Source: Cohnella sp. OV330
Lineage (GTDB): Bacteria > Bacillota > Bacilli > Paenibacillales > Paenibacillaceae
Reading direction: 5' to 3'
NCBI RefSeq assembly: GCF_900112065.1
Contig: NZ_FOKE01000014.1
Location: 62,001-126,000 of the forward strand
DNA length: 64,000 bases
A model generated the notes under the pieces. That model saw only the letters and a list, made by a program, of their open reading frames with translations. It was not told the origin of the DNA and did no database searches. This document shows, one piece after another, positions 24,926 through 33,898 of this stretch. The translations under genes and the position numbers were made by a program. Numbering within the stretch: the first letter of the stretch is position 1; each line of letters begins with the position of its first letter.

Positions 24926-27187
24926 TTAATTGAAGCGGATCGGTTCCTGCAGCAGGGCGGGATCGATCGGCAGCTTGCTCGCGCGTTTGCCGGTCGCCTG
25001 ATAGACCGCCTCCGCTATAGCCGGCGCCAATCCCACGGAGCCCAGCTCGCCAAGCCCGCGCGGCCCGTGCTCGTCGCCTTCGGGGAGCTCCTCGATCGCG
25101 TCCACCGTCACGGCTCCGTTTTGCTCGACGATCGTCGGCACGAGATAGGTGTCCAGGTTTTTAGTCAAATAATGCCCGCCGCTCATAACTGCGTCCTCCG
25201 TCAGCGCGAAGCCGAGCGCCATGCTGCTTCCCCCCTCGATCTGGCCGAGGTAGCCCTGCGGATTAACGACAGGACCGGCGGCGACGGCATGATATTGGTC
25301 GACGACATGGACGCGCCCGGTCAGGGTGTTAACTTCAACCTCGACAGCCACGGCGGAGTACGAATACATATAATGCGCGCCGACCCGGTCGACTGGCGAC
25401 GTCGGATAACTGAAGTGCGTCTGCGCCGCGATGGGCTGCCCGGCGGCCCCGGCGAGCGCGGCGTAGCTTAAGAGCAGCCGGCCGTCCTTAGCGCCGCGGA
25501 TGCCGTCTTCGCCGATCGCCAGCGTTTCCGCGGGCAGCGCGAGCGCGCGGGAAGCCGCCTCGAGCAGCTTGCCGGCGAACGGGCCGCGGAGCCGGCGCAG
25601 CGATTGCCACATCATGCTCGTCGCCCGCGAGGCGGTCGTGGAGCCGCTGTCGGGGACGACGTCCGTGTCCCCGATCGTGATGACGATGTCGCGCTCGGCG
25701 AAGCCGAACATCTCGATCAGCATCTGCATGAGCGAAGCGATCAGTCCCTGGCCGAACTCCTCGTAGCCGAAAAAGGCCTCGATTTTGCCGTCGCCCCGCA
25801 GCTGCAGCCGTCCGCCAGCAGGATCGGGGATGCCGACGCCGAGTCCCGCGGCGTGCATAACGTAGGCGGCGCCGATGCCTCGTTTTAACCAAGGCGCGGA
25901 CGGCGCCGACGCAGGCGGCTCGCTTCTTCTTCGCCAAAGCGCGCTTCCCTCGAGCGACGCCCATACCTGGCCGGCGCCGCCCGTCACCGAGATCGGCTGC
26001 CCGAGCGGGCCGGGATCCTCCGCTCGCCGCAGATTGCGGCGCCGAAGCTCCCAAGGGTCCATTCCGAGCAGCGCGGCCAGCCGGTCGAGCTGTCCCTCCA
26101 GCGCGAAGATCGCCTGGTTGCCGCCGAAGCCTCTGAACTCGCCCGACATCCCGTTGTTCGTGAAGGCCGATACGGTGTCCACGTCGACAGCCTTGAAGCG
26201 GTACGGACCGACGACATGCTCCGTCGCGAAGTTCAACACCTCCGCGCCGAGCGTCGAATAAGGCCCTTTGTCGGCAATGACGTAAGCCCGGTGCGCGACG
26301 AGCCGACCGTAGGCGTCAACGCCCGTCTTCATCGTAATCTTCATCGGATGGCGCTTGAGGCCGGCGCGAACCGACTCCCACCTCGAGTTGTGAAGCTTCA
26401 CGGGACGGCCGGTCGCCAGCGCCAGGAGGGCGCCGTACGGCTGCACGTTCAGCTCGTCCTTGCCGCCGAACGAGCCGCCGATCGGACTCGACACGACGCG
26501 GATGTCCTCCTCGGGCTTCGCCAGGATGCGGGACAGCTGCATTCGGTCCATGAAGCCGTGCTGCGTCGGGGAGTATGCCGTGAGCCTGCCGTCCTCGCCA
26601 GGCACGAACAGGCCGCCTTCGGTTTCCATATACGTGTGCATCTGCCGGGGCGTGGAATAAGTCTCCTCGACGATATGCGCGGCTGCGGCAAAGCCGGCCT
26701 CGATATCGCCGAACTTGTACCCGTTGCGATGGAACACGTTGCCTTCTTCGTACAACAAGGGCGAATCGCCCAGAATCGCTCGCTCGGGATCGTCCACGAC
26801 CGGCAGCGGCTCGTAATCGACCTCGATCGCCGCCAGCGCGAGCTCCGCGAGCTCGTCGGACTCCGCGGCGACGGCCGCGACGGCGTCGCCGATGAAGCGG
26901 ACGCGATCCTCGCAGAAAACCGGATAGTCGGGGCGGGCGATGCCGAAGCGGTTGAGCCCCGGGACGTCCTTCGCGGTGAGCGCCGCGTGCACGCCGGGCA
27001 GCGCCAGCGCCTTCGACACGTCCACGCTGCGGATGTACGCGTGGGGATGCGGACTGCGGAGCACCCGGCCGATCAGCATGTTCGGCAGCGACAAGTCCGT
27101 CAGGTATTCCAGCTCGCCCGTCACTTTGCCGGGGCCGTCGGGACGGATGCGCCAACGGCGGCCGCTCGTATCTCGGTTCAGCAGCAC
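24926..27187 (-). CDS. pucD: Xanthine dehydrogenase, molybdopterin-binding subunit
   Basis: Large catalytic subunit that hydroxylates hypoxanthine and xanthine to urate. The 753-residue protein shows the aldehyde oxidase/xanthine dehydrogenase a/b hammerhead at the N-terminus and the cofactor-contact motifs SPIGGSFGGKDE, EFRGFGGNQAIFALE and GRVHVVDQYHAVAAGPVVNPQ, with GPRGLGELGSVGLAPAIAEA near the end carrying the active-site Glu region. I chose the GTG at 27187 (GGAGGGGGAG upstream); it overlaps the pucC stop by 10 bases. Confidence 0.93.
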   Translation of the reverse strand: MLLNRDTSGRRWRIRPDGPGKVTGELEYLTDLSLPNMLIGRVLRSPHPHAYIRSVDVSKALALPGVHAALTAKDVPGLNRFGIARPDYPVFCEDRVRFIGDAVAAVAAESDELAELALAAIEVDYEPLPVVDDPERAILGDSPLLYEEGNVFHRNGYKFGDIEAGFAAAAHIVEETYSTPRQMHTYMETEGGLFVPGEDGRLTAYSPTQHGFMDRMQLSRILAKPEEDIRVVSSPIGGSFGGKDELNVQPYGALLALATGRPVKLHNSRWESVRAGLKRHPMKITMKTGVDAYGRLVAHRAYVIADKGPYSTLGAEVLNFATEHVVGPYRFKAVDVDTVSAFTNNGMSGEFRGFGGNQAIFALEGQLDRLAALLGMDPWELRRRNLRRAEDPGPLGQPISVTGGAGQVWASLEGSALWRRRSEPPASAPSAPWLKRGIGAAYVMHAAGLGVGIPDPAGGRLQLRGDGKIEAFFGYEEFGQGLIASLMQMLIEMFGFAERDIVITIGDTDVVPDSGSTTASRATSMMWQSLRRLRGPFAGKLLEAASRALALPAETLAIGEDGIRGAKDGRLLLSYAALAGAAGQPIAAQTHFSYPTSPVDRVGAHYMYSYSAVAVEVEVNTLTGRVHVVDQYHAVAAGPVVNPQGYLGQIEGGSSMALGFALTEDAVMSGGHYLTKNLDTYLVPTIVEQNGAVTVDAIEELPEGDEHGPRGLGELGSVGLAPAIAEAVYQATGKRASKLPIDPALLQEPIRFN

Positions 27188-28122
27188 GGCTCCCCCTCCT
27201 CTCCGGACGCTCGGGCATCGGAGCCCGCCTTCCATAACGCGGCCGCGACGAGATTGGCCGCCGTCATCCGACGGTAGGCTTCCCCGACGAACGGATCCGG
27301 CTTGGGCGCGTATTCTTCGTTGACCGCCGCATGCAGCGCCGCGAGCAGCGCCGCGTCTGGCACCCGGCCCAGCGTCAGCGCTTCGGCGGCCGCCAGGCGC
27401 GCCGGAATCATCGTACCGCCGCCGGCCGCGATGCGAATGTCCGCGACCGCGCCGCCTTCGTCGAACGCGACGTTCAGCGCCACGTTCACGACCGGCGGGA
27501 TAAACGCTTCCCGGCGGCCGGCTTTATGAAAAGCGCAAAAGCGCCTTGTCTTCGAAATCATGGATACGCCCAAAAAAGCGGAAGGCAGAATCGCGAGCAG
27601 CAACCCCGGCGCGCCGCTTATGCCTTCGCGCTCCCGGTCCAGCCAAGCCGACAGCGGCTCGGAATGCGTGCCGGCATCGTTCAGCCACAGCAGCTCCGCA
27701 TCCAGCGCGAGCAGCGCGGTCGCCATATCTCCCGTACGGGAAAGGACGTTGCCGCCGATCGTCGCCAAGTTGCGCACCGCCGGCGCCGCGATGACGCGCG
27801 CGGCTTCCTTCACTAGCGGGAAGTCCGCGGCGAGGCCGGGATGGCTGCGGCACTCCGCGAGCGTCGCCAATGCGCCGATTCGCCAGCCGCGGCCATCCTC
27901 GTCCGAGCGTCCGATGCCGGTCATATCCGCTATGCCGGACAGATCGATGAGATGCGCGGGGAAAGTGACGAGTCCGGCTTCCCACTGCGTGCGCAGCAGC
28001 GTGCCGCCGGCGACGAATACCGCTCCTGCGTCAATCTCTTGTTTCAGATGCCAAGCTTCGCGCGCGCAAATCGGATGCCAGACGTAGGGAGACCGCAGAA
28101 GCGCTTCGTGCGAATGAGCCAT
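27178..28122 (-). CDS. pucC: Xanthine dehydrogenase, FAD-binding subunit
   Basis: FAD subunit that passes electrons to NAD+. The 314-residue protein begins near MAHSHEALLRSPYVWHP, has the FAD-binding loop VAGGTLLRTQWEAG, and APAVRNLATIGGNVLSRTGD, the strongest family motif. The ATG at 28122 has GGGGGAG upstream; a much longer frame that overlaps the permease gene is rejected. Order in the operon is pucC-pucD-pucE. Confidence 0.93.
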   Translation of the reverse strand: MAHSHEALLRSPYVWHPICAREAWHLKQEIDAGAVFVAGGTLLRTQWEAGLVTFPAHLIDLSGIADMTGIGRSDEDGRGWRIGALATLAECRSHPGLAADFPLVKEAARVIAAPAVRNLATIGGNVLSRTGDMATALLALDAELLWLNDAGTHSEPLSAWLDREREGISGAPGLLLAILPSAFLGVSMISKTRRFCAFHKAGRREAFIPPVVNVALNVAFDEGGAVADIRIAAGGGTMIPARLAAAEALTLGRVPDAALLAALHAAVNEEYAPKPDPFVGEAYRRMTAANLVAAALWKAGSDARASGEEGEPCC

Positions 28123-28145
28123 GGCGTTCTCCCCCTTTTTCGCGA

Positions 28146-29075
28146 CTAGAATCGCTGTTCCCGGATATAAGGCAGTCCAAGCGACTGCGGCGTGCCTGAC
28201 AGCTTGTTGCGGCTGCGCCAGCCGAGATACATGAGCACGAGGATCGTGACGACGTAAGGAATCATCTTCAGAAAGTAAGACGGAATCTCGCTGCCGATCA
28301 GCTGGATCTTGAAGCCGATCGTGTCCATCGCGCCGAAAAAGTAAGCGCATAGCAGCGCGCGAACCGGATTCCACCTGGCGAAAATGATGAGCGCGACGGC
28401 GATCCATCCGCGGCCGGCGGTCATCCCTTCGGTCCAAGTCGGCGAATAGGCGAGCAGCATGTCGGCGCCGGCCAGGCCGATTAGGATCGTGCCGGCGATG
28501 ACGTAGCCGTAACGGAACGTCTGCACGCGGATGCCCATGACGTCGGCAGTCGCCGGATTGTCGCCGATGGCGCGCAGATGCAGTCCCCAGGAGGTGCGGT
28601 GAATAAACAAATGCAGGACGACGACAAGCGCGAAGCTGAACCAAGTGAGCACGTTCAAGTGACCGAATACGTCGCTTAAAAAAGGCACGCCGTCCAAGAA
28701 GTCCAGGTCGAGCTTCGGCACCGAGCCCGGTATCGGGGTGCCCGCGACCGACTTGCCCAGATAGGCGCTGAGTCCCGTGCCGAACAGCGTCATCGCGAGG
28801 CCGCTCACCGTCTGGTTCGCCCGGAGCGTCACCGTCATGAAGGCATGGACCAGTCCGAGCGCGATGCTGATGCCGGCGACCGCGAGCAGCGCGAGAGGCA
28901 GGCTGCCCGTATGGATGAACGTCATGCAGGAAATGACGGCGCCAAGCAGCATGATCCCTTCCGCGCCGAGCTGAATGATGCCGGAGCGTTCGATCAGGAT
29001 GCCGCCGAGCGCGGCGAACAGCAGCGGCGTGCCGGAAGAGATCGCGGCGATGACGATCTGCGTGAAGGTGTCCAT
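28146..29075 (-). CDS. BMP-type nucleoside/purine ABC transporter permease 2
   Basis: A 309-residue inner-membrane permease, similar to NupQ/YufQ. It has about eight to nine hydrophobic segments and the family feature LLFAALGGILIERSGIIQLGAEGIMLLGA near the N-terminus. With the upstream permease, ATPase and lipoprotein it makes a complete importer. Position directly before the xanthine dehydrogenase genes points to import of purine bases or nucleosides. AGGAG precedes the ATG. Confidence 0.88.
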   Translation of the reverse strand: MDTFTQIVIAAISSGTPLLFAALGGILIERSGIIQLGAEGIMLLGAVISCMTFIHTGSLPLALLAVAGISIALGLVHAFMTVTLRANQTVSGLAMTLFGTGLSAYLGKSVAGTPIPGSVPKLDLDFLDGVPFLSDVFGHLNVLTWFSFALVVVLHLFIHRTSWGLHLRAIGDNPATADVMGIRVQTFRYGYVIAGTILIGLAGADMLLAYSPTWTEGMTAGRGWIAVALIIFARWNPVRALLCAYFFGAMDTIGFKIQLIGSEIPSYFLKMIPYVVTILVLMYLGWRSRNKLSGTPQSLGLPYIREQRF

Positions 29076-29091
29076 GTCGATCTCTCCTCTA

Positions 29092-30207
29092 CTAAGCGTT
29101 GCGCCGCAGCCGGAACTTGCCGAACATGCCGCCTGCGATCAGGAAAAACAATATCGCGCCTTGAATCATGTTGGAGATGGACGACGGCAAGCCGATCGTC
29201 TGCACGCTGTAGCCGCCGACGATCAGGCCGCCGAACAGGACGGCGGAGACGACGAGGCCGATCGGATTCAGCTTGGCGAGCCAAGCGACGATGATCGCCG
29301 TATAGCCATAACCCGGCGAAATGCCGTACATGAGCCGGTGCGATACGCCGGACACCTCCGCCATGCCGGCGAGACCCGCGAGGCCTCCGCTGATGAGCAT
29401 GACGAGCAAAATGTGGCGTTTGATCGGAATGCCGGCGTTTTTGGCCGCTTCGGGATTGGCGCCGATGAGCCGCAGCTCGTAGCCCCACTTCGTGTATTTG
29501 ACGAGCAGTCCGTACAGGACGACGGCGACGATCGCGAACACGAGGCCGAAGTGAAGCCGCGTATCGCCCAGCGCCGGAAGCGTCTGCGCATCGTTAAACA
29601 TCGGAGTGCCGGGGAAATTGAAACCTTTCGGATCCTTCCAGGGCCCGAACACGAAGTAGTCGAGCAGCAGGATCGCGACGTAGTTCAGCATGAGCGAGGT
29701 GACGAGCTCGTTGACCTGGAAATAGGTGCGGGGAATCGCCGTAAGCAATCCCCATATGCCGCCGGCCGCGATCGCGAAGACGACCATGAGCGGGATCGTG
29801 CCGTATATCGGAAGGGCGGGGAACCAAATCGTGACGGCCGTGGCCGCCACGGCGCCGACGAGGAACTGGCCTTCTGCGCCGATGTTCCAGACGGAAATGC
29901 GGTAGGCGATCGCCACGCCGATGCCGCACAAGAGGAGCGGGATCGCCTTGACGAGCGTCTCGGTGATGCCGAACGAGGAGCCGAAGGCGCCTTTGATCAT
30001 TTTCGCGTAAACGGTCATCGGATTCATGCCGTTGGCGGCGATGAAAATGCCGCATAGCACGAGCGCGAGCAGGATGGAGAGCGGCGTGATCCACCAAGGA
30101 TTGCGGGTACCCGACGGATCGATCTCGATACGGTACGAAAAGCGGCGGCGGCGCGGCGCTTCGGCCGGCTCGAGCGGCAGCGCGGATGCGGCTTGGATCT
30201 TGCTCAT
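29092..30207 (-). CDS. BMP-type nucleoside/purine ABC transporter permease 1
   Basis: A 371-residue permease similar to NupP/YufP. After a 30-residue Arg-rich cytoplasmic N-terminus come about nine hydrophobic segments; the conserved ICGIGVAIAYRISVWNIGAEGQFLVGAV-like stretch (around residues 100-125) marks the family. The ATG at 30207 has AGGAGGAAGC upstream and overlaps the ATPase stop by four bases (ATGA). A longer frame of 571 codons reads antisense-like sequence upstream and is not used. Confidence 0.9.
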   Translation of the reverse strand: MSKIQAASALPLEPAEAPRRRRFSYRIEIDPSGTRNPWWITPLSILLALVLCGIFIAANGMNPMTVYAKMIKGAFGSSFGITETLVKAIPLLLCGIGVAIAYRISVWNIGAEGQFLVGAVAATAVTIWFPALPIYGTIPLMVVFAIAAGGIWGLLTAIPRTYFQVNELVTSLMLNYVAILLLDYFVFGPWKDPKGFNFPGTPMFNDAQTLPALGDTRLHFGLVFAIVAVVLYGLLVKYTKWGYELRLIGANPEAAKNAGIPIKRHILLVMLISGGLAGLAGMAEVSGVSHRLMYGISPGYGYTAIIVAWLAKLNPIGLVVSAVLFGGLIVGGYSVQTIGLPSSISNMIQGAILFFLIAGGMFGKFRLRRNA

Positions 30208-31730
30208 ATCGCTTCCTCCTCCGCTCCGTGCAGTCCGGCCATGTACATGCCGATGATCTCCCTGTCCGCTTCTCCGCGGCCCAGCTCGGCGACGATGCGC
30301 CCGCCGAAAATGACGAGGATGCGATCGGAGAGCTGCATCACCTCGTCGAGATCCTCCGAGATGAGCAGCACGCTCTTGTCCTCGGCGCGCAGCTTGGCGA
30401 GCAGCCGGTGCACGCCCTCGGTCGCGCCGACGTCGAGCCCTTGCGTCGGATGCACCGCGACCATCAGCTTCGGATCGTGATGGATCTCGCGCGCGAATAA
30501 CAGCTTCTGCTGATTGCCGCCCGAGAGCTGCTGCACCGGCGTGTCGATGCCGGGCGTCCGCACGTCGAACTCCTCGACCAGCCGCTGGCCCCAGGCTTTG
30601 TTGCGGCCGATGCGCAGAAAGCCGAGCCTGGCGCGGTCGGCGGACCGGTAAGACTTGAACAGCAAATTGTCGACGAGTCCGAGGCTGCCGGCCAGCCCGC
30701 TTTTCATGCGGTTTTCCGGCACGTGCGAGATGCCCGCTTCGATCGCGCCGCGCACGGACGCATTGCGGAGCGGCTTGCCGTCGAACTCGATCTGCCCGCG
30801 GCGCCACGGGATGAGGCCGGTCAGCACTTCGGCGAGCTCCTTCTGGCCGTTGCCCGCGACGCCTGCGATGCCTACGATCTCTCCGGCGCGAATGCTGAGG
30901 GACAAGCCGTCCAGCGCTTTGCGTCCGTGCTCGGCCGCGACTTCCAGCCGATTGACTTCGAGCAGCGTCCTTCCCGGCGTTCGAGCAGGCAGATCTCGCT
31001 GCGCGACGACCTCTTTGCCGACCATCAGTCTGGCCAGCTCTCTCTCGTTCGTATCCTTTTTGTCGATCGTGTGGATCATCTTCCCTTTGCGCATGACCGA
31101 GATGCGGTCGGCGACGGCCATGACTTCCTTCAACTTGTGCGTCGTCACGATGACGGTCTTGCCCTCCGCCCTCATCGTTCGCAGCGTCTCGAACAACTGA
31201 TCCGCCTCGCCGGGCGTCAGCACGGAGGTCGGTTCGTCGAGGATGATGAACTGCGCGCCGCGGTACAGCGTCTTGACGATCTCCACGCGCTGCTGCTCGC
31301 CCACCGACAGCTGCCAGATCGGGCGGTCGACCGGGAAGGCCAGGCCGAATTTCTCGGCCAGCCCCTTAATCTCCCGCTGCTTGTTTTTCATCCAGTTCGG
31401 GCCGCGCCAGAAGGACGAGCGCTCGCCGAGCACGATATTCTCCGCGGCCGTCAGCGTGGCGACGAGCCTGAAGTTCTGGTACACCATGCCGACGCCGAGC
31501 TTGGCGGCGTCCTTGGGCGAGCGGATGCGGACCTGCTCGCCGCGAAGCAGGATCTCTCCGCTCGTGGGGCGATAGACGCCGGACAGCATGCACATCATCG
31601 TGCTCTTGCCCGCCCCGTTTTCCCCGAGCAGCGCATGGATCTCTCCCGCCCCTGCCGTAAAGTCCACGTGATCGTTGGCGACGACATCCCCGAACTGCTT
31701 GACGATCCGGCGCATCTCGATAGCGTGCAT
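30204..31730 (-). CDS. BMP-type nucleoside/purine ABC transporter ATP-binding protein
   Basis: A 508-residue double ABC ATPase similar to NupO/YufO. The first half has a full Walker A GENGAGKST, LSVGEQQRVEI signature and Walker B FIILDEPTSVL. The second half has a degenerate Walker A (GVAGNGQKEL, lacking the GKS/T lysine) with LSGGNQQKLLFAREI, the normal arrangement for this family of sugar/nucleoside importers. AAGGAGG precedes the ATG. It follows the binding-protein gene by 138 bases that contain a hairpin. Confidence 0.93.
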   Translation of the reverse strand: MHAIEMRRIVKQFGDVVANDHVDFTAGAGEIHALLGENGAGKSTMMCMLSGVYRPTSGEILLRGEQVRIRSPKDAAKLGVGMVYQNFRLVATLTAAENIVLGERSSFWRGPNWMKNKQREIKGLAEKFGLAFPVDRPIWQLSVGEQQRVEIVKTLYRGAQFIILDEPTSVLTPGEADQLFETLRTMRAEGKTVIVTTHKLKEVMAVADRISVMRKGKMIHTIDKKDTNERELARLMVGKEVVAQRDLPARTPGRTLLEVNRLEVAAEHGRKALDGLSLSIRAGEIVGIAGVAGNGQKELAEVLTGLIPWRRGQIEFDGKPLRNASVRGAIEAGISHVPENRMKSGLAGSLGLVDNLLFKSYRSADRARLGFLRIGRNKAWGQRLVEEFDVRTPGIDTPVQQLSGGNQQKLLFAREIHHDPKLMVAVHPTQGLDVGATEGVHRLLAKLRAEDKSVLLISEDLDEVMQLSDRILVIFGGRIVAELGRGEADREIIGMYMAGLHGAEEEAI

Positions 31731-31749
31731 CGTTTTTGTCCTCCTTCGT

Positions 31750-31775
31750 ACGGGGGAGGGGCCGCCCCCTCCCGT
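31750..31775 (-). other. GC-rich intercistronic hairpin
   Basis: ACGGG-GG-AGGGG and CCCCTCCCGT pair as a 10-base stem with a two-base bulge. No T-tract follows, so it is more likely an mRNA-stabilising or partial-attenuation hairpin keeping the binding protein in excess over the ATPase. Confidence 0.55.
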
Positions 31776-31868
31776 CTGCCGATTGCTTTCCCGGTACGTC
31801 CGCCTTCGCCGCCTTAAATCTATAACTCCCTTGGCGCAAAGGATTTGTTGAAAACCTGCATGCGGACT

Positions 31869-33074
31869 TTACTGCGGGATCGTGCCTTCGACGCCTTGGA
31901 CGAACCAGTTCATCTCGAGGATCTCGGCATCCGTCAGCGATTTGCCGCTCGGGATTTTCTCCGCGCCGCTCTGATCGAGGATCGGGCCGCTATAGATGTT
32001 GTCATCGCCGGCGAGGAACTTCGCCTTCTGATCTTCGACCAGCTTCTTCACGTCGTCCGGAACGCTCTCGCCGATCGGCGCGATGTCGACCATGCCGTCC
32101 GTGAAGGAGCCCAAGTATTGATCGTTGGTCCAGGTGCCATCCATCAGCGCCTTGACCTTCTTCACGTAGTAAGGGCCCCAGTTCCAGATCGGGTTCGTCA
32201 GGTAAGCCTTCGGCGCGTAACGCGTCATGTCGGAGTCGTTGCCGCCCGCCATCGCGCCCTTCTCCGCGGCCGCTTGGAGCGAAGCCGGCGAGTCTTGGTA
32301 GGCCATCAGCACGTCGGCGCCCTTGTCGAGCAGACTCATGGCCGCATTGCGCTCGGTCGTCGGATCGAACCAGGTGTTCGTCCAGACGACGTCGACCTTG
32401 ACGTCCTTGTTGACGGATTGCGCGCCCAGCGTGAAGGCGTTGATGTTATAAATAAGCTCCGGAATCGGGAACGCCGCGACGTAGCCGAGATGGTTTTTCT
32501 TCGTCATCTTGCCTGCCGCGATGCCGCTCAGATAGCTGGCCTCCCAATTTTTGCCGAAGTAGGTGGCCATGTTGTCGTTCGTCTTATAGCCGCCCGCATG
32601 CTCGAACTTGACGTTCGGGAACTTCTTGGCGACGTTCAGCGTGTAGTCCATATAACCGAAGCTGGTCGTGAAAATGATATCGTGGTTTTGCGCGAGCTCG
32701 GTGATGATCCGCTCCGCGTCGGCGCTCTCCGGCACGTTTTCGACCGTGTCGGCCTTGATTCCAAGCTCTTTCTCCATGTACTTGACGCCTTGATCGTGCT
32801 GGAACGTCCAGCCGCCGTCTCCCGGAGGGCCGATATAGACGAACGCGACGCGGGGATTCGCGATGCCATCGCCGGACGCTGCCGCCGATGGCGAAGCCGA
32901 TGCCGACGGGCTTGGCGCCGCGCTAGCGGAGGTCGATGCGCTTGGCGATTCCGAGGACGATGCCGATGAACCGGCGCTCTCGCCGTTGTTCGAATTGCCG
33001 CAGCCCGACAGCACGAGCACCATCATGACGACGAATACCAGACTTGCGCTCCACGTGCTTTTAATCTTTTTCAT
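31869..33074 (-). CDS. BMP family substrate-binding lipoprotein (purine/nucleoside importer)
   Basis: A 401-residue extracellular lipoprotein. The signal peptide ends in the lipobox LVLSGCGN, so Cys at about 24 is lipidated; a Ser/Ala/Pro-rich linker follows. The mature part has the Bmp/Med fold signatures RVAFVYIGPPGDGGWTFQHDQG, IIFTTSFGYMDYTLNVAKKFP and NHLGYVAAFPIPE. Relatives bind nucleosides or purines (PnrA, NupN). The ATG at 33074 has GGGGAGG upstream. It is first gene after a clear promoter and starts the importer-dehydrogenase operon. Confidence 0.92.
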   Translation of the reverse strand: MKKIKSTWSASLVFVVMMVLVLSGCGNSNNGESAGSSASSSESPSASTSASAAPSPSASASPSAAASGDGIANPRVAFVYIGPPGDGGWTFQHDQGVKYMEKELGIKADTVENVPESADAERIITELAQNHDIIFTTSFGYMDYTLNVAKKFPNVKFEHAGGYKTNDNMATYFGKNWEASYLSGIAAGKMTKKNHLGYVAAFPIPELIYNINAFTLGAQSVNKDVKVDVVWTNTWFDPTTERNAAMSLLDKGADVLMAYQDSPASLQAAAEKGAMAGGNDSDMTRYAPKAYLTNPIWNWGPYYVKKVKALMDGTWTNDQYLGSFTDGMVDIAPIGESVPDDVKKLVEDQKAKFLAGDDNIYSGPILDQSGAEKIPSGKSLTDAEILEMNWFVQGVEGTIPQ

Positions 33075-33123
33075 ACCGTTCCTCCCCGACTCTCTGTTTG
33101 TTGGTCGATTTGGCGTGCACCAA

Positions 33124-33152
33124 TGACGTAATCCCAATATAGAATCGCGTCA
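33124..33152. promoter_or_regulatory. TGACG/CGTCA dyad over the -10 of the BMP operon
   Basis: TGACG (33124-33128) and CGTCA (33148-33152) flank the -10 hexamer symmetrically with 19 bases between; a further ACGTCA lies in the -35 region. An operator is possible, but no regulator can be assigned. Confidence 0.3.
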
Positions 33153-33164
33153 TTTCAACGTCAA
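33136..33164 (-). promoter_or_regulatory. Promoter of the importer-xanthine dehydrogenase operon
   Basis: Minus strand: TTGACG (33159-33164), 17-base spacer, TATATT (33136-33141). It lies about 60 bases upstream of the BMP lipoprotein gene and could drive 13 genes to the terminator at 19052. No good PucR box was found beside it. Confidence 0.7.
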
Positions 33165-33268
33165 CATAGATAACATCTCATTGGAGAATCGTCTAATTCG
33201 CCGTTGTTCGAATTGTGCATGGCGCACTTCCGAATGATCCATTCAGATGCCGGGGAATATCATGCCAT

Positions 33269-33898
33269 TCAAATCTTATATCCGAACGTTTCAGACGACA
33301 TTCGCTTCACCGTTTGCCAATCTTCCGGCGTATCGACATCCATGGCGATCCGTTCGTCTTCGATAGGAATACGGATTCCGTTGTAGGCGCGGTCATTTAA
33401 AAGCTTCCTCGCCCCGGCATCGCCTTCCAGCGCTTCTAAAGCATCGTACAAGCGAGGAGAAAAGATCGCGGGCGGGGCAGAAAAGCTGCCATAATCGCAG
33501 GCAGCAAAGTCAAGCGAAAGCGAATCCGAGAACGCGCAGGCAAGGCGTTTGAATAACAAAGGCGTTAAAAACGGCTGATCGGCCAACGCGATAAGCACCG
33601 CGTCCGGCGAATGCGCTCGCGCGGCCCGAAGCCCGGCACGGATCGAATAAGACATGCCGAGCCTCGACTCGGGACTGCGCACGACCGCCGCTTCGGAAGC
33701 GTCGCGCAGCCATATAAGCGGATCTTCCGGACTTACGACGGCGAAGGCATGCGATACGGCGCCGCTCGCCCGCAGCGCCCGCCACCCCTTTTCGCCGAGG
33801 CGTTCACCATCCGCAAACGCCAGGGACGGCTTCGGCCTGCCCATCCGGACGCTCTGCCCGGCCGCCAGGTAGATAGCCGCGATGTTCAACGCGTTCAT
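33269..33898 (-). CDS. pucB: Molybdenum cofactor nucleotidyltransferase-like protein (PucB)
   Basis: MobA-like transferase that attaches a nucleotide (usually CMP) to molybdopterin for xanthine dehydrogenase. The 209-residue protein starts IAAIYLAAGQSVRMGRPKP, the nucleotide-binding signature, and has ALADQPFLTP and a C-terminal MDVDTPEDW. The ATG at 33898 is directly before the conserved start but lies 95 bases inside the pucA frame, with only a weak AGGCGGTGG ribosome site. Confidence 0.9.
   Translation of the reverse strand: MNALNIAAIYLAAGQSVRMGRPKPSLAFADGERLGEKGWRALRASGAVSHAFAVVSPEDPLIWLRDASEAAVVRSPESRLGMSYSIRAGLRAARAHSPDAVLIALADQPFLTPLLFKRLACAFSDSLSLDFAACDYGSFSAPPAIFSPRLYDALEALEGDAGARKLLNDRAYNGIRIPIEDERIAMDVDTPEDWQTVKRMSSETFGYKI

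Noticed and set aside
26216..27277. A 353-codon plus-strand open frame
   Set aside because: Antisense to pucD; composition typical of shadow frames.
27178..28644. A longer pucC frame of 488 codons
   Set aside because: The extra 174 codons lie in the permease gene in another frame and have no family similarity; the ATG at 28122 has a good ribosome site.
29092..30807. A longer permease frame of 571 codons
   Set aside because: The extension lies inside the ATPase gene; the ATG at 30207 with AGGAGG and an ATGA overlap is the real start.
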